From Candidatus Egerieicola pullicola (GTDB lineage: Bacteria > Bacillota > Clostridia > Oscillospirales > Ruminococcaceae): DNA of 14,864 nt. The stretch lies in contig DVGY01000158.1 in assembly GCA_018712465.1 (NCBI GenBank), forward strand, positions 1 to 14,864, given 5' to 3'. Both the position numbers and the translations under genes were made by a program. The stretch's first letter is position 1. Every line of letters begins with the position of its first letter. Shown piece after piece: positions 6,517-13,481 of this stretch. A model generated the notes under the pieces. The model was not told where the DNA came from, made no database searches, and saw only the letters and a program-made list of their open reading frames with translations.

Positions 6517-7387
6517 CAGGCAGTTCCTTTCTTTTGGGACAGGAGGGTTGCAGGAGTAGACGCAGTTGTGTTTGCAGTCCCAGATATACAATATTATTTA
6601 AAATGGAGCGGTAGCTCTTTAGGTCCAACAGCTCGTAGGCCGCCGCAACCTGGGCGATGGAGGCGTTGATGGTTTGCCGGGCGTACTCCCGGATCTGTTC
6701 CCCCGTTTCCTCCGGAAAGCGAAGCAGCAGCACGTTGTAGCTGCCTTTGGTTCGGTCTTCTTCCAGATCGTCCAAGGCGTCCATGAGATAGACGTATCGC
6801 CCCAGATGATACCCCAATCGGTCCAGTACCTTTTGCACGGCGGGATCTTGAGAAAGTCCCCGGCAGATCCCCGCTAAAGCTTTGGCGGTGGGATCCGCCG
6901 CCCGGTCGATGCTGGTGCAGCCCTGCGCTTCCAGAGCCTGCTGGCTGTGGGCGTATTGGACAACGATCTCCCCCAGCTGGGGATATTGTCCGGCTGCCTT
7001 TTTGGCTATATGGCGAGACGCCGGCAGCAGGGAAAGGAGGGCGGTTTTTTTGCCCAGAGAGGAGTCTGTCACCCCGTCCTCTATTTTTTGGGCGGTGAGC
7101 AGTACGTCCACCGCCGCGGCGTAGCTCAGCATGGGGTGATAGGTGTGGATCCACTTTTTTTTCAGTGGACTGGCGATGCAGGCCTGCCAGCGGAATTGGC
7201 TGCCGGTATCTCCGGTGAGGGCCAATCCCAGCATGGCCAGCAGGGTGCAGTCATAGGTCAGGGAAAAACGGGAAAACTGTCCGTAGTCCTTTCCAAGCTG
7301 CCGGCACAGTCCACAGTACACCCCGCGGTACAGGTCGTATTCCAAGCATTTCATCTCCGGTTTGATCGCCCGGATATAGCCAAACAA
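6500..7387 (-). CDS. DUF5685 family protein
   Basis: A 295-residue protein recognised as DUF5685 from its N-terminus (FGYIRAIKPEMKCLEYDLYR, then GVYCGLCRQLG). A TTG at 7387 is chosen as start: DUF5685 proteins typically begin MFGY, AAAGGGGAAG sits 5 nt upstream, and the preceding open frame has no ribosome binding site or family similarity. Cysteines 14, 25, 28 and 70 could form a metal site. Two acidic motifs are spaced as in all-alpha isoprenoid synthases: KIEDGVTD (101-108) and DALDDLEEDRTKGSYN (203-218). The reaction is unknown to me. It is the first gene of the operon and overlaps the J-domain gene by 17 nt. Membership in the family is fairly firm; any enzymatic role is inference. Confidence 0.82.
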   Translation of the reverse strand: MFGYIRAIKPEMKCLEYDLYRGVYCGLCRQLGKDYGQFSRFSLTYDCTLLAMLGLALTGDTGSQFRWQACIASPLKKKWIHTYHPMLSYAAAVDVLLTAQKIEDGVTDSSLGKKTALLSLLPASRHIAKKAAGQYPQLGEIVVQYAHSQQALEAQGCTSIDRAADPTAKALAGICRGLSQDPAVQKVLDRLGYHLGRYVYLMDALDDLEEDRTKGSYNVLLLRFPEETGEQIREYARQTINASIAQVAAAYELLDLKSYRSILNNIVYLGLQTQLRLLLQPSCPKRKELPDELTL

Positions 7388-7431
7388 AGAACTTCCCCTT
7401 TCCGTGGGTGTGAATTGGTTTCTCTCGCAGC

Positions 7432-7469
7432 AACCTTTCCTTTTTAGGGGAAGGTTTTGTCCAAAAACC
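7432..7469 (-). promoter_or_regulatory. leader with two competing hairpins before the DUF5685 gene
   Basis: On the minus strand, stem 1 pairs 7464-7469 with 7453-7458 (GGTTTT/AAAACC) and stem 2 pairs 7448-7456 with 7432-7440 (AACCTTCCC/GGAAAGGTT, one wobble). Bases 7453-7456 belong to both, so the two cannot form together. This lies about 45-80 nt upstream of the TTG start and could be an attenuation-like switch. No known riboswitch class is recognised. Confidence 0.4.
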
Positions 7470-7492
7470 CGCAGCATCGGCAAAAAGACGAT

Positions 7493-7514
7493 ACTGTATC
7501 ATTTACAGATTTTA
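7493..7514 (-). promoter_or_regulatory. possible promoter region of the DUF5685 operon
   Basis: Two weak -10 candidates are seen on the minus strand: TGATACAGT (TACAGT at 7498-7493, extended TGn) and TAAAAT (7514-7509). Neither has a good -35. A 10-bp inverted repeat TTTACAGATT ... AATCTGTAAA (7502-7511, 7542-7551) overlaps this area and may be an operator. Confidence 0.3.
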
Positions 7515-7598
7515 CTCTAACCGCCTGAAAAATGTATTACGAATCTGTAAAATAACCGGGATATTTTTGGTTTGATGCAAAAAGCAGCGGGGTTTGAG

Positions 7599-7627
7599 TT
7601 GTTTTTTAGGGCAAATTTTGGTATGAT
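7599..7627 (+). promoter_or_regulatory. sigma-A promoter of trmL-degV
   Basis: TTGTTT (7599-7604), 17-bp spacer, TATGAT (7622-7627) with extended TGG. Transcription would start near 7634, giving a short leader of about 30 nt before trmL. Confidence 0.7.
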
Positions 7628-7662
7628 AGAGCCAAATAGCAGGAAAAGAGGCAGGAAAACCA

Positions 7663-8184
7663 TTGGAATACGAACTGAATTTGGTATTGGTAGAACCGCA
7701 AATTCCCCAAAATACCGGCAACATTGCCCGGACCTGCGCCGTCACCGGGGCACGGCTCCATCTGGTAAAACCATTGGGTTTTGTACTGGACGACAAGCAC
7801 CTAAAGCGGGCAGGGCTGGACTACTGGGACGCTTTGGATGTGACCATTTACGATAATTTGGAGGAATTCTTTTCCCAAAATCCCGGCCCCTTTTTCTATT
7901 TCACCACCAAGGGAACCCACTGTTACGCCCACAAGGACTATCCCAAACAGGTCTATCTGGTATTCGGCCGGGAAGACGCCGGACTGCCGGAAGAGCTGCT
8001 GGCGGCTCACCCTGGGGAAGCGGTGCGGGTGCCCATGCGCCCCGGTTTTCGCAGTTTGAATCTGTCCAACACTGTGGCCCTGGCGGCTTACGAGGTGCTG
8101 CGTCAGTGGGACTTTCCCGGCTTGGAGGAACAGGGTCAACTTACCAAATACCGCTGGGAGGACCTTCCCGGCGGCGAGAACTAA
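7663..8184 (+). CDS. trmL: tRNA (cytidine(34)-2'-O)-methyltransferase
   Basis: A SPOUT-class methyltransferase of 173 residues that methylates the wobble ribose of tRNA-Leu from S-adenosylmethionine. The three SpoU motifs are clear: EPQIPQNTGNIARTC (11-25), LVFGREDAGLP (99-109) and RVPMRPGFRSLNLSNTVALAAYE (122-144), the last two forming the trefoil-knot cofactor site. Length is near the family's 155-170. The start is a TTG at 7663, preceded by AGGAAA 6-7 nt upstream; no ATG fits, since the fold begins within a few residues. The gene has its own promoter and is followed 12 bp later by a degV gene, so the two are probably co-transcribed. Confidence 0.93.
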   Translation: MEYELNLVLVEPQIPQNTGNIARTCAVTGARLHLVKPLGFVLDDKHLKRAGLDYWDALDVTIYDNLEEFFSQNPGPFFYFTTKGTHCYAHKDYPKQVYLVFGREDAGLPEELLAAHPGEAVRVPMRPGFRSLNLSNTVALAAYEVLRQWDFPGLEEQGQLTKYRWEDLPGGEN

Positions 8185-8196
8185 GGAGGAATAGTT

Positions 8197-9057
8197 ATGA
8201 GCAAAGTTAAGATCTTTACCGATTCCGCATCCGATCTGCCGGTGGGCTACGAGGATCAGTACGGCATCGGTATGTTCCATTTTCCTATCAATGTGGACGG
8301 TAAGGAGTATCTGGAGCGGGTGGATTTCACCCCCGATGAATGGTATCAAGTGTTGGAAAGCCAGGAAAAACTCCCCACCCACGCCCAAATCACCCCCTTC
8401 CAGTTTGAAGAAGCCTTTACTCAGGCGGTTCAGGAAGGGTACACCGATCTGATCTATGTCTCCATCAACGCTGCTGGCAGCGCCACTCACCAAAACGCTC
8501 AGGGAGCGGCCAAAACCGTGATGGAAGCCAACCCTGAGGTGAGCATCACCGTCATCGATTCCGGCACCTACACCTATGCCTATGGCTACGGGGTGGTGGA
8601 AGCGGCTAAAATGGCGCAGCGTGGCGAGACTCCCCAGAACATTGTGGCCTGGCTGCAGGATTGGATGAGCCATTGTGTGGCTTTAGCCGCTCCCTATACC
8701 CTGGCTTACGCTAAAAAATCCGGTCGGGTGAGCTGTGCCGCCGCCTTTGTAGGAGAACTGCTGGGATTGAAACCCATTATCCTCTTCGCCAACGGAGAGC
8801 CGGAAACGGTGGCCAAGGTTCGGGGAGAAAAGGCAGTGATCCCTTACCTGGTGCAGGCCACGAAGGACAGCATCATTCCCAAAACCCCTTACAGCATAGT
8901 CTGCGGCAGCGAACACAGCCAGCAGCAGGCTGCCCTTTTGGCCAAGGCGTTGGAAAAGGAGCTGGGCTATCCCCCGGTGGAGACGGTGCACATCGGTGCC
9001 TGCATCTCCATCAACATCGGGCCGGACGTGATTGCGGTCTGCTACAAACATCAATAA
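8197..9057 (+). CDS. DegV family fatty-acid-binding protein
   Basis: A 286-residue DegV/EDD-fold protein; the family binds a single fatty acid and FakB members present it to the kinase FakA for phospholipid synthesis. Visible hallmarks are TDSASDLP (8-15), the ligand-side loop VSINAAGSATHQNA (88-101; usually LSSGLSGTYQSA), DSGTYTYAYG (121-130), LAYAKKSGRVS (169-179) and the C-terminal GACISINIGPDVIAV (267-281). The altered loop makes it a divergent member, so a strict FakB role is uncertain. An ideal AGGAGG overlaps the end of trmL and precedes the ATG. fakA is not in the window. A 9-bp stem (AAACATCAA 9046-9054 / TTGATGTTT 9078-9086) spans its stop codon. Confidence 0.9.
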   Translation: MSKVKIFTDSASDLPVGYEDQYGIGMFHFPINVDGKEYLERVDFTPDEWYQVLESQEKLPTHAQITPFQFEEAFTQAVQEGYTDLIYVSINAAGSATHQNAQGAAKTVMEANPEVSITVIDSGTYTYAYGYGVVEAAKMAQRGETPQNIVAWLQDWMSHCVALAAPYTLAYAKKSGRVSCAAAFVGELLGLKPIILFANGEPETVAKVRGEKAVIPYLVQATKDSIIPKTPYSIVCGSEHSQQQAALLAKALEKELGYPPVETVHIGACISINIGPDVIAVCYKHQ

Positions 9058-9086
9058 CCCGACCTTCGGTCAACTTCTTGATGTTT
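9046..9086 (+). other. stem-loop over the degV stop codon
   Basis: A perfect 9-bp outer stem AAACATCAA/TTGATGTTT (9046-9054, 9078-9086) encloses a small GACC-TTC-GGTC hairpin (9061-9071). It starts inside the last codons of the DegV-type gene. No T run follows, so it is not a standard terminator. The rest of 9058-9212 holds no gene. Confidence 0.45.
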
Positions 9087-9212
9087 GCAGAATTCCCCTT
9101 GAAAAGAGCTGAACAGCCTTCGTCCCTTTCGTCATTGGATTCACCGAATTTCCCATCTTTTCCTCCGCTCGTTCATCGAATGGGAAACATCGGCGCAATC
9201 GCTGAAATTCTC

Positions 9213-9241
9213 TTGCAAAATGGCAATTTCTGCATTATAAT
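9213..9241 (+). promoter_or_regulatory. sigma-A promoter of the glycolytic cluster
   Basis: TTGCAA (9213-9218), 17-bp spacer, TATAAT (9236-9241): close to consensus, as expected for highly expressed glycolytic genes. The leader of about 70 nt contains an 8-bp stem with one wobble (AACGGCTC 9255-9262 / GAGCTGTT 9271-9278). Confidence 0.85.
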
Positions 9242-9316
9242 AAAACTGTTGAAGAACGGCTCTTTCACGGGAGCTGTTTTGGGTGAACCAAATTTTCTGG
9301 AAAGGAAGTTTTTCCC

Positions 9317-10528
9317 ATGGCAAAATTAAACAAGAAAACCGTAGAAGATCTGGACGTCGCCGGCAAGCGGGTGCTGGTGCGGTGCGATTTTAACGTACCG
9401 TTGAAGAACGGCGTCATCACTGACGAAAACCGGATTGTGGCCGCTCTGCCCACCATCCAGTATTTGATTAACAAGGGCGCCAAGGTCATCCTCTGCTCCC
9501 ACCTGGGCAAGCCCAAAGGTGAACCCAAGCCGGAACTGAGCCTGGCTCCTGTCGCCAAGCGTTTGAGCGAAAAACTGGGCAAGGAAGTTGTCTTTGCCGC
9601 CGACCCCAATGTGGTGGGTGAAAATGCCAAGAAGGCTGTGGCAGAAATGAAAGACGGCGATGTGGTGCTGCTGGAAAACACCCGTTACCGCGCCGAAGAA
9701 ACCAAGAACGGGGATGCTTTCTCCGAAGAACTGGCCAGCCTGTGCGATGTGTTCGTCAATGACGCATTCGGCACTGCACACCGTGCTCACTGCTCCAACG
9801 TGGGCGTGGCCAGCAAGGTAAAGGAATCTGCTATCGGCTACCTGATGGAAAAAGAAGTCAAATACCTGGGCAACGCCGTGGAAGACCCGGTGCGTCCTTT
9901 CGTTACCATTCTGGGCGGCGCTAAAGTGGCGGACAAGCTCAACGTAATCGAAAACCTGCTGAACAAGGCCGACACCCTGATTATCGGCGGCGGTATGAGC
10001 TATACCTTCCTGAAGGCCAAGGGCTACGAAGTAGGCACCTCCTTGGTGGATGACACCAAGATCGATTACTGCAAGGACATGATGAAGAAAGCCGAAGAAA
10101 AGGGCGTCAAGATGCTGTTGCCGGTGGACTGCACCATCGTCAAGGACTTCCCCGATCCCATCGACGCTCCGGTGGAAATTCAGCATGTGGACGCTGACAA
10201 GATCCCGGCAGATATGATGAGCCTGGACATCGGCCCCAAGACCGCAGAACTGTACGCCAACGAAGTGAAGAGCGCCAAGACCGTGGTTTGGAACGGCCCC
10301 ATGGGTGTGTTTGAGAACCCCACTCTGGCTGCCGGCACCATTGCCGTGGCCAAGAGCCTGGCAGAAACCGACGCTACCACCATCATCGGCGGCGGCGACA
10401 GCGCAGCTGCGGTGAACAGCCTGGGCTTTGGGGATAAGATGAGCCACATTTCTACCGGCGGCGGCGCTTCGCTGGAGTTCTTGGAAGGGAAGGAACTGCC
10501 CGGCATCGCTGCGGTGGACGACAAATAA
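9317..10528 (+). CDS. pgk: phosphoglycerate kinase
   Basis: A 403-residue cytoplasmic enzyme that makes ATP from 1,3-bisphosphoglycerate and ADP in glycolysis. The signature RVLVRCDFNVP is at 18-28, the substrate-binding DAFGTAHRAHCS and the conserved LGGAKVADKLNVI lie in the middle, and the C-terminal nucleotide domain shows WNGPMGVFE and GGGDSAAAV. Length fits bacterial Pgk (about 395-400). AAAGGAAG precedes the ATG by 8 nt. Codon use is strongly biased to AAG, CTG and GCC compared with neighbouring genes, as expected for high expression. It heads pgk-tpiA-gpmI; gap, its usual partner, is not upstream, where a DegV-type gene sits instead. Confidence 0.98.
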   Translation: MAKLNKKTVEDLDVAGKRVLVRCDFNVPLKNGVITDENRIVAALPTIQYLINKGAKVILCSHLGKPKGEPKPELSLAPVAKRLSEKLGKEVVFAADPNVVGENAKKAVAEMKDGDVVLLENTRYRAEETKNGDAFSEELASLCDVFVNDAFGTAHRAHCSNVGVASKVKESAIGYLMEKEVKYLGNAVEDPVRPFVTILGGAKVADKLNVIENLLNKADTLIIGGGMSYTFLKAKGYEVGTSLVDDTKIDYCKDMMKKAEEKGVKMLLPVDCTIVKDFPDPIDAPVEIQHVDADKIPADMMSLDIGPKTAELYANEVKSAKTVVWNGPMGVFENPTLAAGTIAVAKSLAETDATTIIGGGDSAAAVNSLGFGDKMSHISTGGGASLEFLEGKELPGIAAVDDK

Positions 10529-10543
10529 TAAATTCCGAAAGCA

Positions 10544-10605
10544 CGGAAAGGGTGGCACGAAAGGCGCAGGACGCATCAGGCGCACACCCTTTCCGCCTTT
10601 TCGTT
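10544..10605 (+). terminator. stem-loop (probable partial terminator) after pgk
   Basis: An 11-bp perfect stem CGGAAAGGGTG/CACCCTTTCCG (10544-10554, 10585-10595) with a 30-nt loop, followed by CCTTTTCGTTT. The T tract is short, so some read-through into tpiA is likely. Confidence 0.6.
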
Positions 10606-10606
10606 T

Positions 10607-10633
10607 CAAAACCGAATGTTGGGTTCGGTTTTG
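10607..10633 (+). other. perfect 10-bp inverted repeat between pgk and tpiA
   Basis: CAAAACCGAA and TTCGGTTTTG (10607-10616, 10624-10633) with a 7-nt loop, only 12 bp after the previous stem. No T run follows on either strand. It may stabilise the tpiA mRNA 5' end or act as a protein-binding dyad. No promoter for tpiA was found. Confidence 0.55.
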
Positions 10634-10677
10634 GTAGAAGCAATCACCACAACAGAATGAGAAATGAGGGTATTTGA

Positions 10678-11487
10678 ATGAATAAATCGCTTCGCCGTGC
10701 CGTCATTGCCGGCAACTGGAAGATGAACGAAACCCGTGCGGAGGCCAAGGTCCTGCTGGAGGAAATGGTCCCCTCCATCCTCAATGCAGATTGCGACATC
10801 GTCTTCTGCGTCCCCTACACCAATCTGGAAACAGTGGCGGACATGACCCGGGTCACCCGGATCAAAGTGGGAGCAGAAAACGTCCACTACGCCTCCAGCG
10901 GTGCATTCACCGGAGAGATCAGCGCCGAAATGCTCTGCGAACTGGGGGTCCGCTATGTGATTGTGGGCCACTCGGAACGCCGCCGTTTTTACGGAGACAC
11001 CGACGAAACGGTAAACCTGCGCGCCAAAGCCACCATCAATGCCGGTATGACCGCCATCATCTGTGTGGGCGAAATGCTTTCCGAACGGGAGCACGGAGTC
11101 ACCAATGAAGTGGTTGCCATGCAGACCAAGATTGCTTTGGAAGGCATCAAGCAGGAATCCATGAAGAATGTAATCATCGCCTACGAACCGGTTTGGGCTA
11201 TCGGCACCGGCCGCACCCCCACCGTTCAGCAGGCCAACGATGTTTGCGCTCTGATCCGCAAGACGGTAGCTGACCTCTACGATCAGGCTACCGCAGACAG
11301 CTTGACCATCCTTTACGGCGGTTCCATGAACCCGAAAAACTGCGAGGAGCTGCTCAGCGAGCCGGACATTGACGGCGGTTTGATCGGCGGTTCTTCTTTG
11401 AAGGCCGATGAGTTCTCCGCTATTGTGGCGGTGGCTTCCCGGCTGGGATACGGGAACGATGCGCCCAAGGCGGAAGAAGCGGAGTAA
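10678..11487 (+). CDS. tpiA: triosephosphate isomerase
   Basis: A 269-residue TIM-barrel enzyme that interconverts dihydroxyacetone phosphate and glyceraldehyde 3-phosphate. The active-site set is complete: Asn13 and Lys15 (AGNWKMN), electrophile His98 (VGHSERR), base Glu170 (AYEPVWAIGTG, including flexible loop 6), and phosphate-binding YGGSM and GLIGGSSL. The length slightly exceeds the usual 250 because of a charged C-terminal tail (GNDAPKAEEAE). GAGGG lies 7 nt before the ATG. It is the second gene of the pgk-tpiA-gpmI cluster, 149 bp after pgk with two stem-loops in the gap. Confidence 0.98.
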   Translation: MNKSLRRAVIAGNWKMNETRAEAKVLLEEMVPSILNADCDIVFCVPYTNLETVADMTRVTRIKVGAENVHYASSGAFTGEISAEMLCELGVRYVIVGHSERRRFYGDTDETVNLRAKATINAGMTAIICVGEMLSEREHGVTNEVVAMQTKIALEGIKQESMKNVIIAYEPVWAIGTGRTPTVQQANDVCALIRKTVADLYDQATADSLTILYGGSMNPKNCEELLSEPDIDGGLIGGSSLKADEFSAIVAVASRLGYGNDAPKAEEAE

Positions 11488-11799
11488 GTAAAGTTTTTTG
11501 CGTTGTTTTTTTCCAAAAAAGCGACCGGGGCTGTGGGGCAGAGCCCCACGAAGGATCGGTTGGGAATCCGAAAGGAAAGTGCCCCAAGGCAGAATTTCAA
11601 ATTTTGCCGGGAAAGGGTGAATGTCCAAAATGACCATTTTGGACGAAGGGAAAACCGGAGGAGGTTTTCCCTCCAATCCTTTCGCCACTGCAAACTTCTT
11701 CCTGTTTGGGAACCGCCGCCGGTTCCCTTCCCCTCCCGGGAAAAGACGCTTTCGGGTGCCAACCGGAGGATTGACGCTCTTTCCCGAAACACATACTAT
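11488..11799. repeat. hairpin ladder in the tpiA-gpmI spacer
   Basis: The 421-bp spacer has no credible gene. It holds a series of near-perfect dyads: GTGGGGC/GCCCCAC (11533-11549), GGCAGAATTT/AAATTTTGCC (11588-11608, one wobble), GTCCAAAAT/ATTTTGGAC (11623-11644), GGGAAAACC/GGTTTTCCC (11648-11671), GGGAACC/GGTTCCC (11708-11727), and an imperfect one near 11736-11757. The first, with the adjacent runs TTTTTTT and AAAAAA at about 11507-11520, resembles on the minus strand the element at 13643-13702. The array may terminate or shape the tpiA transcript, or be remnants of small interspersed elements. Confidence 0.6.
11771..11799 (+). promoter_or_regulatory. probable internal promoter of gpmI
   Basis: TTGACG (11771-11776), 17-bp spacer, TACTAT (11794-11799). 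The start point would be near 11806, at the beginning of the GCGGGGAC element, giving a leader of about 100 nt. Confidence 0.6.
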
Positions 11800-11801
11800 A
11801 T

Positions 11802-11850
11802 TGCGGGGACGCTGTCCCCTGCACCCCTGCAATGCCTTCAAAAAAACGAT
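11802..11850 (+). repeat. interspersed GC-rich element, plus orientation
   Basis: The core TGCGGGGAC-n3-GTCCCC-n2-CACCCCT at 11802-11828 matches the cores at 5186-5210 and 13446-13471 (both minus). It is followed by CCTTCAAAAAAA, resembling CCTTTTTTGAAAAAAA at 13671-13686. It forms a hairpin at the expected 5' end of the gpmI transcript. Confidence 0.6.
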
Positions 11851-11908
11851 CTTCGATCTTATTTTTCTAAAAGGCTTGACCTAAATTTTAATGTTAGGAG
11901 GTTTTTCT

Positions 11909-13432
11909 ATGAAACGACCTATTGCATTGATTATCATGGACGGCTTTGGCCATAATCCTTCCGATTATGGTAACGCCATTGCCGCCGCCAATAAGCCCAA
12001 CCTGGAACGGCTGAAGAATTTGGGCAGTATGACCTATATTGGAGCTTCCGGCTTGGATGTAGGTCTGCCCGACGGCCAGATGGGCAACTCTGAAGTGGGC
12101 CACACCAATATCGGCGCTGGCCGGGTGGTGTACCAGGAACTGACTCGGATCACCAAATCCATCCAGGACGGGGACTTCTTCCAGAATCCCGCCTTGGTGA
12201 AAGCAATGGAAAACTGCAAGGAAAAGGGCACTGCCCTCCATCTTATGGGCCTGCTCAGCGACGGCGGGGTACACTCCCACTTTGGCCATCTGGTGGGCTT
12301 GCTCACCATGGCCAAAAAGTTTGGGCTTACCAAAGTATATGTCCATTGCTTTATGGACGGACGTGACGTGCCCCCCACCTCCGGCAAGGAATATGTCCAG
12401 AAGCTGCTGGACGCCATGAAGGACTTGGGCGTAGGCCAGATCGCTTCCATTATGGGCCGCTACTACGCTATGGACCGGGATAACCGCTGGGAGCGGGTGG
12501 AAAAGGCTTATAAAGTGCTGGTATTGGGTGAAGGCAATGTGAATCTGGACCCGGTGGATACCATGGACAAGTCCTATGCTGCCGACGTCACCGATGAATT
12601 TGTGGTGCCCACAGTCTGCTGCCAGGGTGGACGGATCAGTGAAAATGACAGCGTAGTGTTCTTCAACTTCCGTCCCGACCGTGCCCGGGAAATTACCCGG
12701 ACTCTGGTGGACGACGATTTTACCGGTTTTGCCCGCCCCAAAGGACGGTTCCCGCTGTACTATGTCTGCATGACCCAGTACGACGCCACCATGCCCAATG
12801 TGGATGTGGCCTTTAAGCCGGAAAAGCTCACCAATATCTTTGGCGAATATATCTCCAAGAAGGGCCTGACCCAGCTGCGCATTGCTGAAACCGAGAAGTA
12901 CGCCCATGTGACCTTCTTCTTTAACGGCGGCGTAGAGGCGGAGTTCCCCGGCGAAGACCGGGCGCTGATTAAATCTCCCAGTGTGGCTACCTATGACCTG
13001 AAGCCGGAGATGAGCGCTTACGAAGTTTGCGACGAAGTGGTGAAGCGGATTGAAAGCGACAAGTATGACGTAATCATCCTCAACTACGCCAACTGCGACA
13101 TGGTGGGCCATACCGGTGTGTTTGACGCCGCCAAAGCAGCAGTGGAAGCGGTGGATACCTGCGTAGGCCGCACGGTGGACGCTATTCTGGCTAAGGGCGG
13201 AGTGGCACTGGTCACTGCCGACCACGGCAACGCCGACCAGATGTACGAAGCAGACGGCTCTCCCTTCACTGCTCACACTACCAACCCGGTGCCGCTGATT
13301 GTAGTGGGCCTGGGCAAGGTAAAGCTGCGGGATGGTGGACGGCTGGCAGACTTGGCTCCCACGATGCTGAAGATCATGGGATTGGAGCAGCCTAAGGAAA
13401 TGACCGGCCAGAGCATCCTGGTGGATGAATAA
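11909..13432 (+). CDS. gpmI: 2,3-bisphosphoglycerate-independent phosphoglycerate mutase
   Basis: A 507-residue alkaline-phosphatase-superfamily enzyme converting 3- to 2-phosphoglycerate with two Mn ions. It shows the metal ligand Asp11 (IIMDGFG), the phosphorylated Ser61 in MGNSEVGHTNIGAGR, SDGGVHSH, the substrate-contacting FMDGRDVPP and GRYYAMDRDNRWERV, FFNFRPDRAREITR, and the second metal set NYANCDMVGHTG and TADHGNADQM. Length equals the family norm (about 510). The ATG at 11909 is chosen because AGGAGG at 11896-11901 is 7 nt away and the protein begins as the family does; an upstream in-frame ATG at 11891 lies before that site. Its manganese dependence and pH sensitivity link it to spore metabolism in Bacillus. 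A terminator follows directly; eno is not present. Confidence 0.98.
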   Translation: MKRPIALIIMDGFGHNPSDYGNAIAAANKPNLERLKNLGSMTYIGASGLDVGLPDGQMGNSEVGHTNIGAGRVVYQELTRITKSIQDGDFFQNPALVKAMENCKEKGTALHLMGLLSDGGVHSHFGHLVGLLTMAKKFGLTKVYVHCFMDGRDVPPTSGKEYVQKLLDAMKDLGVGQIASIMGRYYAMDRDNRWERVEKAYKVLVLGEGNVNLDPVDTMDKSYAADVTDEFVVPTVCCQGGRISENDSVVFFNFRPDRAREITRTLVDDDFTGFARPKGRFPLYYVCMTQYDATMPNVDVAFKPEKLTNIFGEYISKKGLTQLRIAETEKYAHVTFFFNGGVEAEFPGEDRALIKSPSVATYDLKPEMSAYEVCDEVVKRIESDKYDVIILNYANCDMVGHTGVFDAAKAAVEAVDTCVGRTVDAILAKGGVALVTADHGNADQMYEADGSPFTAHTTNPVPLIVVGLGKVKLRDGGRLADLAPTMLKIMGLEQPKEMTGQSILVDE

Positions 13433-13449
13433 TATAAAGTTTTTCAGGG

Positions 13450-13481
13450 GTGTGGGGACGATGTCCCCGCATCTCTTTTTT
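13450..13481 (+). terminator. intrinsic terminator of gpmI
   Basis: GGGGAC/GTCCCC (13454-13459, 13463-13468) with loop GAT, extended by four pairs (two wobble), then TTTTTT at 13476-13481. It starts 17 bp after the gpmI stop and is also a minus-orientation copy of the interspersed core (13446-13471). Confidence 0.9.

Noticed and set aside
9326..10609. Long open frame (427 codons) on the minus strand opposite pgk
   Set aside because: It mirrors a strongly codon-biased, highly conserved pgk, has no ribosome binding site or recognisable domain, and its composition (His/Gln/Val rich) is that of an antisense shadow.
10606..11841. Minus-strand open frame of 411 codons across tpiA and the spacer
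   Set aside because: Antisense to tpiA and running through the hairpin ladder; no domain or start signal.
11877..11882. TTGACC before gpmI as a second promoter -35
   Set aside because: At 16-18 bp downstream lies the ribosome binding site rather than a -10-like hexamer.
11503..11955. Plus-strand open frame of 150 codons in the tpiA-gpmI spacer
   Set aside because: It passes through repeated dyads and into gpmI in another frame; there is no ribosome binding site and its protein is low-complexity and basic.
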